This document shows positions 7,594 to 16,382 of a stretch of DNA of 64,000 bases, piece after piece; the stretch's first letter is position 1, and every line of letters begins with the position of its first letter. The stretch lies in contig NZ_AJYD02000038.1 in the NCBI RefSeq assembly GCF_000286835.2, positions 2,712,284 through 2,776,283 of the forward strand. Direction: 5' to 3'. Source of the stretch: Enterovibrio norvegicus FF-33. Its GTDB lineage: Bacteria > Pseudomonadota > Gammaproteobacteria > Enterobacterales > Vibrionaceae. The notes below the pieces were generated by a model that did no database searches, had not been told where the DNA came from, and worked only from the letters and a program-made list of their open reading frames with translations. The translations under genes and the position numbers were made by a program.

Positions 7594-7929
7594 ATGAACA
7601 AAAAAGTGTCGTTTTTTCTTTTACTGTTATTTTCGTCCACAGCTATTGCCGAGCGACAGAGTGGTCAAATCACGGGCTATATCCCCTACACAAATGACGG
7701 CAAAAAAATCATCATCTTTCAAATAACATCTAATGTTAGCGGTGGTTGTAATACTACCGGACGATTTGCTGTTGATAGTTTGTCACCGATATATGAAGGG
7801 ACTATTTCAGCAGTTATTGCCGCACACCATGCACAATCTCCTGTTACCATAATTTACACTCAAAGCTGCAAAGCATGGGATAACAGTTGGGATGCTCAAG
7901 GAGTCTGTGTTGGCAATATTCCATGTTGA
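7594..7929 (+). CDS. Small secreted protein, array member 9
   Basis: This 111-residue protein has a signal peptide (MNKKVSFFLLLLFSSTAIA). The mature domain has GGCNTTG, the degenerate helix TISAVIAAHHAQSPVTI, QSCKAW, and two more cysteines at the end (GVCVGNIPC). It begins 9 bases after member 8. It is the last member; a 128-base gap without a gene separates it from the ferredoxin gene. Function unknown. Confidence 0.85.
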   Translation: MNKKVSFFLLLLFSSTAIAERQSGQITGYIPYTNDGKKIIIFQITSNVSGGCNTTGRFAVDSLSPIYEGTISAVIAAHHAQSPVTIIYTQSCKAWDNSWDAQGVCVGNIPC

Positions 7930-8011
7930 AAATATACTTTCTACCCTGTAATTACACTTAGGCTGCAATACTTGTGCATGACCAAATGAAAAATTTGTGG
8001 CTTGCGACTAC

Positions 8012-8025
8012 CCTTTCTAGAAAGG
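8012..8025. promoter_or_regulatory. 14-bp perfect palindrome before the ferredoxin gene
   Basis: CCTTTCTAGAAAGG is a perfect palindrome 33 bases before the ferredoxin start. It could be an operator or a short mRNA hairpin. I know no regulator for it. Confidence 0.35.
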
Positions 8026-8057
8026 CGTTTTTAAATCAATAGAAAAGGAATGTCGCC

Positions 8058-8342
8058 ATGCCAAAAGTCACTTTCGGTCATACAGGAAATACTGTTGAAC
8101 TTGCCAATGGCAGTTCATTGATCGATTTGGAAGACACAGGAAAAAGCGAAGTGCCGTTTGGCTGTCGTTCGGCGGCATGCGGGACGTGCGCCATTGATGT
8201 GACGGCTGGTATGAACAACCTAAGCCCAAAGAATGAAGATGAGATCGACCTGCTTGATACACTGGACATGGACGGTGATAAACGCCGCCTTGCCTGTCAG
8301 TGCACGCTATACGGTGATATCACGATTATTCCAATCAACTAA
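8058..8342 (+). CDS. 2Fe-2S ferredoxin, plant type
   Basis: This 94-residue electron carrier has the plant-type 2Fe-2S ligand pattern: CRSAACGTC gives C36, C41 and C44, and RRLACQC gives C80 as the likely fourth ligand. Length and layout match small adrenodoxin or plant-type ferredoxins. The redox partner is unknown. The gene stands alone between the secreted-protein array and DUF1275. An AAGGA sequence precedes the ATG by about 8 bases. Confidence 0.92.
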   Translation: MPKVTFGHTGNTVELANGSSLIDLEDTGKSEVPFGCRSAACGTCAIDVTAGMNNLSPKNEDEIDLLDTLDMDGDKRRLACQCTLYGDITIIPIN

Positions 8343-8414
8343 CGCTTGGTTGGCCAGCATCTTTCGATGCCTATCGGATCGCGCTTGACCACGTTCGATT
8401 TGTCCCTTTGATCT

Positions 8415-8438
8415 AAACCGCGAGCTTTTTCGCGGTTT
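8415..8438. terminator. Hairpin after the ferredoxin gene
   Basis: AAACCGCG ... CGCGGTTT gives a perfect 8-bp stem around a T-rich loop. There is no strong T run after the stem, so termination is plausible but not certain. Confidence 0.5.
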
Positions 8439-8513
8439 GATGTAAAATCCCTCATCTATTCGGCATCATGCCGAGCACTTCTTTATCGCCAGCATTTCAT
8501 TAAAGGTTTACGC

Positions 8514-9185
8514 GTGATATCCAAGCTGCCCAAATGGGTTGAGTACGGGGCTTTTATTCTGGCCCTCACCGCAGGTTGCGTGAATGGCATTGGCTTGCTC
8601 GGTTTTGAGCACCAGGCTATCTCTCACCTGTCTGGCACTGCTACGCTGATCGGCACCGACATGATCAATAGCCATCCTGCCCAGCTCTTCCATTTGTCGA
8701 GCATTCTTGCCGGTTTTTTCGGTGGCGCACTCTTATCTGGTTTCATTTTGAAAGATGGCACCCTGTCACTAGGGCGTCGTTACGACATTCTGCTTATCGT
8801 CGAAGCTGGTTTATTGCTTGGTGCCATCTATCCAATGCAACACAATGCTGTGTATGGTTTGTATCTCGCGGCAGCGGCTTGTGGTATTCAAAATGGCTTA
8901 GTGACAAGCTACAGCGGCGCGATTGTTCGCACGACACACATCACCGGGATTATCACGGACTTGGGCTTAATGTTTGGCGCACTGCTGCGCGGACAACCAC
9001 TCAATCGGCGTAAGCTAGTGTTGTTTTTAGTCATCGCGATCGGGTTTATTTTAGGCGGTACAATCAGCGCGCTTATCTTCCCTATTTTAGGCGCTTATTC
9101 CTTTGCGGCTCCCGCCATGGTCTGTGTTGTACTTGCAATCATTTATCGTATTTACATGCACCAGATTAGTATTCGTCTGCGCTAA
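8514..9185 (+). CDS. DUF1275 (YoaK-type) inner-membrane protein
   Basis: This 223-residue hydrophobic protein has about six membrane segments. Its N-terminus has the DUF1275 pattern: ALTAGCVNGIGLLGF followed by SHLSGTATLIG, in which TAG..(D/N) and (H)SGN/T are conserved. The start is a GTG preceded by AAAGG at about 8 bases. The function of the family is not established; transport has been proposed. No operon partner is seen. Confidence 0.85.
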   Translation: MISKLPKWVEYGAFILALTAGCVNGIGLLGFEHQAISHLSGTATLIGTDMINSHPAQLFHLSSILAGFFGGALLSGFILKDGTLSLGRRYDILLIVEAGLLLGAIYPMQHNAVYGLYLAAAACGIQNGLVTSYSGAIVRTTHITGIITDLGLMFGALLRGQPLNRRKLVLFLVIAIGFILGGTISALIFPILGAYSFAAPAMVCVVLAIIYRIYMHQISIRLR

Positions 9186-9283
9186 GGCTTATCAAATACA
9201 AGATCCTTGAACAGTAGCAATTTACACCCCTGTGCTTTATGCGATAGTGAGCCTTTCGGTTGAAATGTGCACAAGGATGAAAC

Positions 9284-10552
9284 ATGAAAGACGAAACGCT
9301 CTCCATTCACGCTGGCTACCAAACGGACCCAACCACCAAATCTGTCGCAACGCCTATCTATCAAACCGTTGCCTATGAATTTGACAGCGCTCAACATGGT
9401 GCTGATCTGTTCAACCTTGCCGTGCCGGGAAATATCTATACCCGCATTATGAACCCAACCAATGATGTGCTTGAGCAACGCATGGCAGCTTTGGAAGGCG
9501 GTATAGCGGGTCTGGTGGTCAGTGCCGGTAGCGCTGCCATCAACTATGCCATCCAAACACTGGCGGAAATCGGTGATAACATTGTGTCTACCCCACAGCT
9601 GTACGGTGGCACTTATACCCTGTTCGCACACATGCTGCCAAAGCAAGGTATTGAAGTCCGATTTGCAAAAGACGACAAACCAGAAAGCCTCGCGGCATTG
9701 ATTGATGAAAAAACAAAAGCCGTTTATTGCGAGAGCATTGGTAACCCTGCAGGCAACATTGTCGATTTAGCCAAAATCGCTGAACTGGCTCATGCACAAG
9801 GTGTGCCTGTCATCGTCGACAACACAGTCGCAACACCTGTGCTTTGCAAACCGATTGAGCACGGTGCGGACATCGTTGTTCACTCATTGACAAAATATGT
9901 GGGCGGTCACGGTACAACGCTTGGTGGTGTTATTGTCGATTCAGGTAAATTCCCTTGGGCACAGCACAAAGCGCGCTTCCCTGTGTTTAACCAACCAGAG
10001 CCTTCTTATCACGGCGTGGTTTACACCGAAGCCTTTGGCGACGCAGCTTTTATTGGCCGCGCACGGACCGTTCCACTTCGCAATACTGGCGCTGCTTTGT
10101 CTCCGATGAATGCCTTTATGTTGATGCAAGGACTAGAAACCTTGTCTCTTCGCATGGAACGCCATGTTGAGAACGCCCTTAAAGTCGCTGAATATCTGAA
10201 AGGACACGAGAAAGTGAGCTGGGTCAGCTATGCGGGCCTGCCAGACTCTGCGTTTTATGATCTCGCGAAAAAATACATGGGTGGGAAGCCATCAGCGATT
10301 CTTTCTTTCGGATTGAAAGAAGGTTATGACGCAGGTGTGAGTTTCTATGACGCGCTGGGCTTGTTTAAACGATTGGTTAACATTGGTGATGCAAAATCAT
10401 TGGCATGCCCCCCAGCCTCTACCACGCATCGTCAATTGAGTGCAGAAGAGCAAGCACAGGCGGGCGTCTCGCCAGAGATGATTCGACTGTCTGTAGGTAT
10501 TGAGCACATTGACGATATTATTGCTGACTTGGAGCAAGCGCTAAACGCTTAG
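9284..10552 (+). CDS. O-acetylhomoserine aminocarboxypropyltransferase / sulfhydrylase
   Basis: This 422-residue enzyme belongs to the Cys/Met-metabolism PLP family. It probably makes homocysteine from O-acetylhomoserine and sulfide, or acts on a related thiol. Visible motifs are IYTRIMNPTNDVLEQRMAALEGG near residue 51, the PLP-binding lysine in SLTKYVGGHG (K204), and SAGSAAINYA near 80. The length of about 420 residues and the insertion after the lysine favour the MetY type over MetB/MetC (about 390). AAGGATG lies 6 bases before the ATG. A terminator follows. Confidence 0.88.
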   Translation: MKDETLSIHAGYQTDPTTKSVATPIYQTVAYEFDSAQHGADLFNLAVPGNIYTRIMNPTNDVLEQRMAALEGGIAGLVVSAGSAAINYAIQTLAEIGDNIVSTPQLYGGTYTLFAHMLPKQGIEVRFAKDDKPESLAALIDEKTKAVYCESIGNPAGNIVDLAKIAELAHAQGVPVIVDNTVATPVLCKPIEHGADIVVHSLTKYVGGHGTTLGGVIVDSGKFPWAQHKARFPVFNQPEPSYHGVVYTEAFGDAAFIGRARTVPLRNTGAALSPMNAFMLMQGLETLSLRMERHVENALKVAEYLKGHEKVSWVSYAGLPDSAFYDLAKKYMGGKPSAILSFGLKEGYDAGVSFYDALGLFKRLVNIGDAKSLACPPASTTHRQLSAEEQAQAGVSPEMIRLSVGIEHIDDIIADLEQALNA

Positions 10553-10580
10553 TCCATACACGCCCTAACCATTTGACACG

Positions 10581-10611
10581 TAAAGCTCGCTTCGGCGGGC
10601 TTTATCTTTTT
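10581..10611 (+). terminator. Intrinsic terminator after the MetY-type gene
   Basis: AAAGCTCGC-TTCG-GCGGGCTTT followed by ATCTTTTTC: a stable stem with a UUCG-type loop and a T-rich tail. Confidence 0.8.
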
Positions 10612-10720
10612 CTATTACAAAGGAAAAACGTCTAACACACAGAAAAAAAGCAAAAAGTCGTTAAAGGTTTTGGCTTTGACGTCGATAAACAGGAGGTACC
10701 CAGAAGAACTGCTGAGAATT

Positions 10721-11230
10721 ATGCAAATCCACGCGCTCGACAAAGCCCAACTTATTACTGATGTACAGCTAGGTGATCACCTAAGTCATGCTGTTACACA
10801 GGACCGTCGTTCGGATTTTGCTTTGATGCTTGCACTACTTTCTACTGACGCAACAGAAACAACCCCTCTCAACCCTCCATACCCTGAAAAAGCAACCGAG
10901 GCCGATCTTCGTCAAGCGCTGAATTTGCCTGAGCCTACGCGCCTGATTGCAGAAGAAAAAGATTATGAGTTGTGCGGAACGCAAGCCGATGCATTCCACA
11001 AAGCCGGTATCGCCAGCGCACGATTAAATCACTGTGTCGCACCATCAGCATTACATTTTCCTGCCATTGGAACGCACAATTTGGGCGAAGATGTTTACCA
11101 TAATCTCTCAGGACATCAGAGAAGACAGCTTGCGGCTGAAAATCCTACAACTACCGCACTCGATCCGGTAAATCTATACCATCAATTAGTGACGGCCAAG
11201 CGCTATCAAGAGCTTAACATCCAAGCTTAA
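10721..11230 (+). CDS. VC2046/SO_2500-family protein of unknown function
   Basis: The 169-residue form starts at the ATG at 10721 (MQIHALDKAQLI). A TTG at 10670 could add 17 residues. An AGGAGG at 10691-10696 is too far (24 bases) from the ATG to be its ribosome site, so the start is not settled. Recognisable family features are LGDHLSHAVTQDRRSDFALMLALLS near residues 18-42 and a C-terminal DPVNLYHQL segment. The family occurs in Vibrio and Shewanella; its function is unknown. Confidence 0.75.
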   Translation: MQIHALDKAQLITDVQLGDHLSHAVTQDRRSDFALMLALLSTDATETTPLNPPYPEKATEADLRQALNLPEPTRLIAEEKDYELCGTQADAFHKAGIASARLNHCVAPSALHFPAIGTHNLGEDVYHNLSGHQRRQLAAENPTTTALDPVNLYHQLVTAKRYQELNIQA

Positions 11231-11498
11231 TCCTTTGATTATTAAGGACAGATAGCTTCCCACTAACATAGCTAATTTAATACTTCAACTTCTTCCACTC
11301 CAAAAAACATAACTGTGATCACTTACTAAAAAAATCACCTTGCACACAGTTTGCACACACATTTTTGAACAATTTCACATCGCTTTCTCAAATCATGGTC
11401 CAAGATTGTTATCCACCCGTTGAAAAGCTGGGTATAAGTTGTTAGTTAATGCCGTATAACAATGTAATAAGTCGGAACAAATTGAGAAAGGTCAGACA

Positions 11499-12173
11499 AT
11501 GGATATCGCAAAATCCGTCATTGTGATTACTGCAGCAGGCACCCCAACTGGACGTGCAATGGCTGAATATTTCTGCAAGCTGAACGCACGTGTTGCTTTG
11601 GTCGATACTGAGCGTCAAAAGCTGCAAACAACTTACGATTCGTGCATGAGATCGGGGGGCATTTGCTACTCATTCTCTCTCGCCAGTCGAAGCGTTGAGA
11701 ACATTTCCTTCCTGTTTGAGGAAATAAATCGCGAAATGGGTGCGGTAGACGTACTGATTAATTATTGGCAAGCGAGTTGTTTGCCTAGCCTGTTGGCAAG
11801 CAATGATACCGTTGACCAAACCATCGCTGATGTTGCTTCTAATCTTTATCTTTTCGGACGCGGCGCTGCATTCAATATGCTCGATCGAGGCCGCAAAGGT
11901 GTCATCGTGAATATCCCTGGCTTGCAAGCTGAGATGGGGCGCGACCAAAGCCTTGATAGTTCAAATGCTGTTATTCGTGGTTTAACCCGTAGCTGGGCGC
12001 AAGAATTAGAACATGCCAATATTCGTGTAGGTGGGGTGCTTCCCCGCAAACGTCATTATGAGAATGGCAAAGTCCATTATCACCCTGCGGTTAACTACGA
12101 CATGATTGATGGTGCCGCATACATCGTTGAAAACGACAGTTTCACCGGCCGTATATTAGAAGCTGCAAGTTAA
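11499..12173 (+). CDS. SDR-fold protein without catalytic residues
   Basis: This 224-residue protein has the short-chain dehydrogenase fold: a beta strand and a nucleotide-loop-like TAAGTPTGRA at residues 11-20, an acidic residue after strand 2 (VALVDTERQ), and the helix GLTRSWAQELEHANIRV near 161-177. Aligned on that helix, the usual catalytic Tyr is L152 and the Lys is N156, and the Ser of the VNISS motif is replaced in VNIPG. It probably cannot act as a normal SDR enzyme and may have a binding or structural role. The 268 bases before it hold no gene. Confidence 0.8.
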   Translation: MDIAKSVIVITAAGTPTGRAMAEYFCKLNARVALVDTERQKLQTTYDSCMRSGGICYSFSLASRSVENISFLFEEINREMGAVDVLINYWQASCLPSLLASNDTVDQTIADVASNLYLFGRGAAFNMLDRGRKGVIVNIPGLQAEMGRDQSLDSSNAVIRGLTRSWAQELEHANIRVGGVLPRKRHYENGKVHYHPAVNYDMIDGAAYIVENDSFTGRILEAAS

Positions 12174-12297
12174 TCGGTTGGTGAACTTTGCCGTAGCCGC
12201 TTCTGTACCCTTTTCCTTGAAATGACCTAAATTCCGACAATTGGCGATGCCCATTGTCAGGGCTTATTCGCTTCAAAGGGTATTTACCACTGCCAAT

Positions 12298-12327
12298 AAA
12301 AAAGCCCGCGAAAGCGGGCTTTTTCTA
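12298..12327 (-). terminator. Intrinsic terminator of adhE
   Basis: AAAAAAGCCCGC-GAAA-GCGGGCTTTTT: a strong GC stem with T runs on both strands, so it can end transcription from both sides. Confidence 0.9.
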
Positions 12328-12340
12328 TCAGGTCAGCGGA

Positions 12341-15046
12341 TTACGCTTTTGCTGATTCTTTTTTTGCTTTTGCAGCAGGCTTAGCGGCTACATCACGGTC
12401 TTCTTTCTTCTTGATAACCGTTGTACCTTCGAAAGTTTCACCTTCAACAAAGGCTGTGCCGTAGTAAGAAGAAACCAGCACTTCTTTCAGCTCAGTGATA
12501 AGCGGGTAACGTGGGTTCGCACCAGTACATTGGTCATCGAACGCTTCTACTGCTAGGCCGTCAAGCTTCGCGTGGAAATCAGCTTCAGACACACCAGCCG
12601 CTTGGATAGACAATGGAATGTCCAAGTCAACTTTCAGTTCTTCCAGCCACGTTAGCAGACGCTCAATTTTCTGAGCAGTACGGTCGCCTGGCTGTGCCAG
12701 ACCTAGGTGCTCAGCAACTTCTGCGTAGCGACGACGTGCTTGTGGGCGGTCGTACTGAGAGAATGCAGTTTGCTTCGTTGGGTTGTCGTTTGCGTTGTAA
12801 CGAACCACGTTAGAAATCAGCAATGCGTTCGCCAAGCCGTGTGGCAGGTGGAACTCAGCACCGATTTTGTGCGCCATTGAGTGACATACACCCAGGAATG
12901 CGTTAGCAAACGCGATACCTGCGATAGTCGCTGCATTGTGCACTTTCTCACGAGCGATTGGGTCAGCTGCGCCGTTCGCGTAGCTAGATGGCAGATATTC
13001 TTTCAGCATCTTCAGAGCTTGAAGCGCTTGGCCATCAGAGTATTCGTTCGCAAGAACAGATACGTAAGCTTCTAGTGCGTGCGTCACTGCATCGTAACCA
13101 CCGAATGCGGTTAGCGACTTAGGCATGTTCATCACCAAGTTCGCATCTACGATTGCCATTTGTGGCGTCAACTCGTAATCAGCCAGTGGGTATTTCGCGC
13201 CAGTCTTGTCGTCAGTTACAACCGCAAATGGTGTGACTTCTGAACCGGTACCTGAAGTGGTAGTGATACATACCAATTCTGCTTTTTTACCCATTTTAGG
13301 GAACTTGTAGATACGTTTACGGATGTCCATAAAGCGCATTGCTAGTTCTTCGAAATGCGTTTCTGGGTGCTCGTACATTACCCACATGATTTTCGCTGCG
13401 TCCATCGGTGAACCGCCGCCAAGTGCTATGATTACGTCAGGTTGGAAGCTCTGCATTGCTGCAGCACCTTTCTCTACAACAGACAGTGTTGGGTCAGCTT
13501 CAACTTCGAAGAACGTCTGAACTTCCATGCCTTGTGCTTTCAGCAACGCAACGATTTCGTCAGAGTAACCGTTGTTAAACAGGAAGCGGTCAGTCACGAT
13601 CATTGCGCGTTTCTTACCTTCCAAATCGCCAAGAGCGATTGGCAGGCTACCACGACGGAAGTAGATTGATTTAGGTAGTTTGTGCCACAGCATATTCTCA
13701 GCTCGCTTCGCTACAGTCTTCTTGTTGATAAGGTGCTTAGGACCAACGTTCTCAGAAATCGAGTTACCGCCCCAAGAACCACAACCCAAGGTCAGTGATG
13801 GTGCAACATTGAAGTTGTACAGGTCACCGATACCACCGTGAGTGGTTGGGATGTTGATAAGAATACGTGCAGTTTTCATCTTGTCACCGAAGTAACGGAT
13901 GCGATCTTGGTTGACGTCTTGGTTTGTGTATAGACCAGAAGTGTGGCCGATACCGCCGATTTCAACCATGGTCACTGCTTGAGCAACAGCGTCTTCGAAA
14001 TCGTCAGCGCGGAACAGACCCAGTGTTGGAGACAGTTTCTCGTGAGCGAATTCATCGTCATAAGACACTTTACCTAGGCCTTCACCGATAAGTACTTTGG
14101 TGTCTGCTGGCACAGTAACACCTGCCATTTCAGCAATCTTAACGGCTGGCTGACCAACGATTTTTGCATTCAGTGCGCCGTCAATCAAAAGAACTTTACG
14201 CACTTTCGCTGCGTCGTCTTTGTTCAATACGTGTGCTTTGTGAGACGCGAAACGCTCTTTTACTTCTTCGTAAACAGAATCTACAACGATTGCTGCTTGC
14301 TCAGACGCACATACTACGCCGTTATCAAACGTTTTAGACATCAGGATAGAGGCGACTGCACGCTTAATGTCAGCTGTTTCATCGATAACAACAGGAACGT
14401 TACCCGCACCTACACCGATGGCTGGTTTACCAGAAGAATAAGCCGCTTTAACCATGCCTGGACCGCCAGTTGCAAGGATAAGGTTGATGTCGTCGTGCTT
14501 CATTAGAAGGTTTGACAATTCAACTGATGGCTCATCAATCCAGCCGATGATGTCTTTTGGCGCGCCAGCCGCAACTGCAGCATCAAGAACCAGCTTCGCA
14601 GCATCATTCGTTGAGTTTTTAGCACGTGGGTGTGGCGAGAAGATAATACCGTTACGGGTCTTCAAAGAGATAAGAGATTTGAAGATAGCCGTTGAAGTTG
14701 GGTTGGTCGTAGGGACGATACCGCAGATGATGCCTACTGGTTCAGCGATAGTGAAAGTACCGAACTCGTCGTTCTCTTCCAAGATGCCGCAGGTTTTTTC
14801 ATCTTTGTATTTGTTGTAGATAAATTCAGAAGCAAAGTGGTTTTTAATAACTTTGTCTTCGACAATACCCATGCCAGATTCTGCAACAGCCTGTTGGGCT
14901 AATGGGATGCGGGCATTGTTCGCCGCCAAAGAGGCCGCGCGGAAAATTTTGTCGACTTGCTCTTGCGAGAAAGTGGCGAACTCTTTCTGTGCGTTCTTTA
15001 CACGCTCAACCATTGCATTGAGTTCGGCTACGTTAGTTACAGGCAT
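12341..15046 (-). CDS. adhE: Bifunctional acetaldehyde-CoA / alcohol dehydrogenase
   Basis: AdhE (901 residues, normal length about 890) reduces acetyl-CoA to acetaldehyde and then ethanol, recycling NADH in fermentation. The N-terminal half is an aldehyde dehydrogenase with the catalytic Cys in DNGVVCASEQ near residue 240. The C-terminal half is an iron-dependent alcohol dehydrogenase, with GGGSPMDAAKIMW in the nucleotide-binding part and metal ligands within CHSMAHKIGAEFHLPHGLANA. The C-terminus has an Ala/Lys-rich tail. The upstream region to 15649 carries an FNR-like box and a CRP-like box, fitting anaerobic expression. Confidence 0.97.
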   Translation of the reverse strand: MPVTNVAELNAMVERVKNAQKEFATFSQEQVDKIFRAASLAANNARIPLAQQAVAESGMGIVEDKVIKNHFASEFIYNKYKDEKTCGILEENDEFGTFTIAEPVGIICGIVPTTNPTSTAIFKSLISLKTRNGIIFSPHPRAKNSTNDAAKLVLDAAVAAGAPKDIIGWIDEPSVELSNLLMKHDDINLILATGGPGMVKAAYSSGKPAIGVGAGNVPVVIDETADIKRAVASILMSKTFDNGVVCASEQAAIVVDSVYEEVKERFASHKAHVLNKDDAAKVRKVLLIDGALNAKIVGQPAVKIAEMAGVTVPADTKVLIGEGLGKVSYDDEFAHEKLSPTLGLFRADDFEDAVAQAVTMVEIGGIGHTSGLYTNQDVNQDRIRYFGDKMKTARILINIPTTHGGIGDLYNFNVAPSLTLGCGSWGGNSISENVGPKHLINKKTVAKRAENMLWHKLPKSIYFRRGSLPIALGDLEGKKRAMIVTDRFLFNNGYSDEIVALLKAQGMEVQTFFEVEADPTLSVVEKGAAAMQSFQPDVIIALGGGSPMDAAKIMWVMYEHPETHFEELAMRFMDIRKRIYKFPKMGKKAELVCITTTSGTGSEVTPFAVVTDDKTGAKYPLADYELTPQMAIVDANLVMNMPKSLTAFGGYDAVTHALEAYVSVLANEYSDGQALQALKMLKEYLPSSYANGAADPIAREKVHNAATIAGIAFANAFLGVCHSMAHKIGAEFHLPHGLANALLISNVVRYNANDNPTKQTAFSQYDRPQARRRYAEVAEHLGLAQPGDRTAQKIERLLTWLEELKVDLDIPLSIQAAGVSEADFHAKLDGLAVEAFDDQCTGANPRYPLITELKEVLVSSYYGTAFVEGETFEGTTVIKKKEDRDVAAKPAAKAKKESAKA

Positions 15047-15200
15047 AGTTGTCTCCTACATACCTAAAGTTTAAAAATCATTTAGTAACTACATGCTTAT
15101 TTGATTAGAGGCCTAAGCAACTCACACTACCTGTGAGCCTTGGCAAGCATTTAGTAAATAACTTTCAAAATTGATTATAGATTTTCAGAGAAGCAGAAAG

Positions 15201-15214
15201 TTGATCCGGATCAT
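15201..15214. promoter_or_regulatory. FNR-like box upstream of adhE
   Basis: TTGATCCGGATCAT matches the FNR consensus TTGAT-N4-ATCAA in 9 of 10 defined positions. It lies 155 bases before the adhE start, a sensible place for oxygen control of a fermentative enzyme. Confidence 0.6.
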
Positions 15215-15394
15215 GTGTAATAAACTTTCATAAAGTTTTTCACCACCCGCTCAATTTTCAATCAAAATGCTCTACAATCTACGTTTTGAAAGCTTAAACC
15301 CACATTAAAACTACGAGAATGTAACACATACGCACCGTGTCTCACACACTTGCACAACGACTTTTTGTTTTAAAAAAATTACAATACACTCTAA

Positions 15395-15410
15395 TGTGAC
15401 ACACATCACA
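15395..15410. promoter_or_regulatory. CRP-like site between adhE and marC
   Basis: TGTGACACACATCACA is a perfect TGTGA-N6-TCACA palindrome, the CRP half-site arrangement. It lies 349 bases from adhE and 240 bases from marC. The 603-base gap 15047-15649 holds no gene; it is the control region of both divergent genes. Confidence 0.6.
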
Positions 15411-15649
15411 TATGTTAAATTGGTCATATGTGTCTGCCATACTTTCCAGCCAAAAACTCTCGATTACATTTAGAGCACTCAGGGTTAAAGCGCCTATTTT
15501 TGCAGCATCTAGGCCTTTCCACTCTTCTCTGTTCATTGTCATGTTATCTACTGATTGGCATTTAATATTTCGTCGCTATACTAGCGCCCGCGATTGCTTT
15601 TTTGCGATCAATACCATATGTCCATTTTTCACCGACCGAGTGATTGGAA

Positions 15650-16291
15650 ATGAATAGCATCGAGCTTGTAATATTTTTTCAGTTTTTCATTGGGTTGTTT
15701 GCTGCGGTAAACCCACTTGGCATCATGCCTATCTTTGTTTCATTAACCGCTCACTTAGATCCGGCCGAGCGCAACAAAACGGCATACACCGCCAGCATTG
15801 CTGTCGCTGCTATTCTGGTTGTGTCATTGCTCGCTGGGCAGCTGCTTTTGGATGTGTTTAGCATTTCGCTAGATTCGTTTCGAGTCGCCGGCGGTATGCT
15901 ACTTGTTAGCATTGCCTTCACCATGATGAATGGTAAGTTGGGCGAAGATAAGCAGAACAAGCAAGAACAGTCTGAGTCGATCAGTCGTGAACAGATCGGC
16001 GTTGTACCGTTAGCAATGCCTCTTCTTGCTGGCCCTGGTGCAATAAGTTCTACCATCGTGTATTCAAGTCGCTACCCAAACTCAGTCGATACCATCGGTT
16101 TGATTGTCACCATTTGTGTCTTTACCGCCGGCATCTGGGGTTTATTTCGTCTTGCGCCAGCCATCGTGAAGTTTCTGGGCCAAACCGGCATCAACGTGAT
16201 CACGCGTATTATGGGTTTGATTCTTGGCGCATTGGGCATTGAGTTTATTGCCAACGGGATGAGAGCGTTGTTTCCCGGATTAGGCGGATAA
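15650..16291 (+). CDS. MarC/YchE-family integral membrane protein
   Basis: This 213-residue protein has six predicted membrane segments in the MarC family arrangement. AAVNPLGIMPIFVSLT near residue 20 and PLAMPLLAGPGAISSTIV near 122 are the two family motifs. The ATG at 15650 is preferred over a TTG six bases earlier. It lies divergently beside adhE, as ychE does in E. coli. The family's function is unproven. Confidence 0.9.
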   Translation: MNSIELVIFFQFFIGLFAAVNPLGIMPIFVSLTAHLDPAERNKTAYTASIAVAAILVVSLLAGQLLLDVFSISLDSFRVAGGMLLVSIAFTMMNGKLGEDKQNKQEQSESISREQIGVVPLAMPLLAGPGAISSTIVYSSRYPNSVDTIGLIVTICVFTAGIWGLFRLAPAIVKFLGQTGINVITRIMGLILGALGIEFIANGMRALFPGLGG

Positions 16292-16326
16292 ACTAAACAC
16301 CAAAAACATTAAACAAATAAGAAGAG

Positions 16327-16350
16327 AGGAGCCGAACGGCTCCTTTCTTA
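16327..16350. terminator. Bidirectional terminator between marC and porin
   Basis: AGGAGCCG-AA-CGGCTCCT followed by TTCTTATTT, between two converging genes. Confidence 0.8.
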
Positions 16351-16382
16351 TTTAATGCGTATGAAAAAACAGCATGGCGTAT

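Noticed and set aside
4567-7929. The secreted-protein array as an AB5 toxin locus
   Set aside because: No A subunit, protease or ADP-ribosyltransferase gene is present, and similarity to B subunits is only a pattern impression.
10670-10720. TTG start at 10670 for the VC2046-type gene
   Set aside because: The added residues include no family motif that I recall, and the AGGAGG sequence lies inside that extension at no useful distance from any start codon.
15412-15657. An 81-codon plus-strand frame before marC
   Set aside because: It starts with a weak codon context, has no domain, and lies in the adhE-marC control region; more likely chance.
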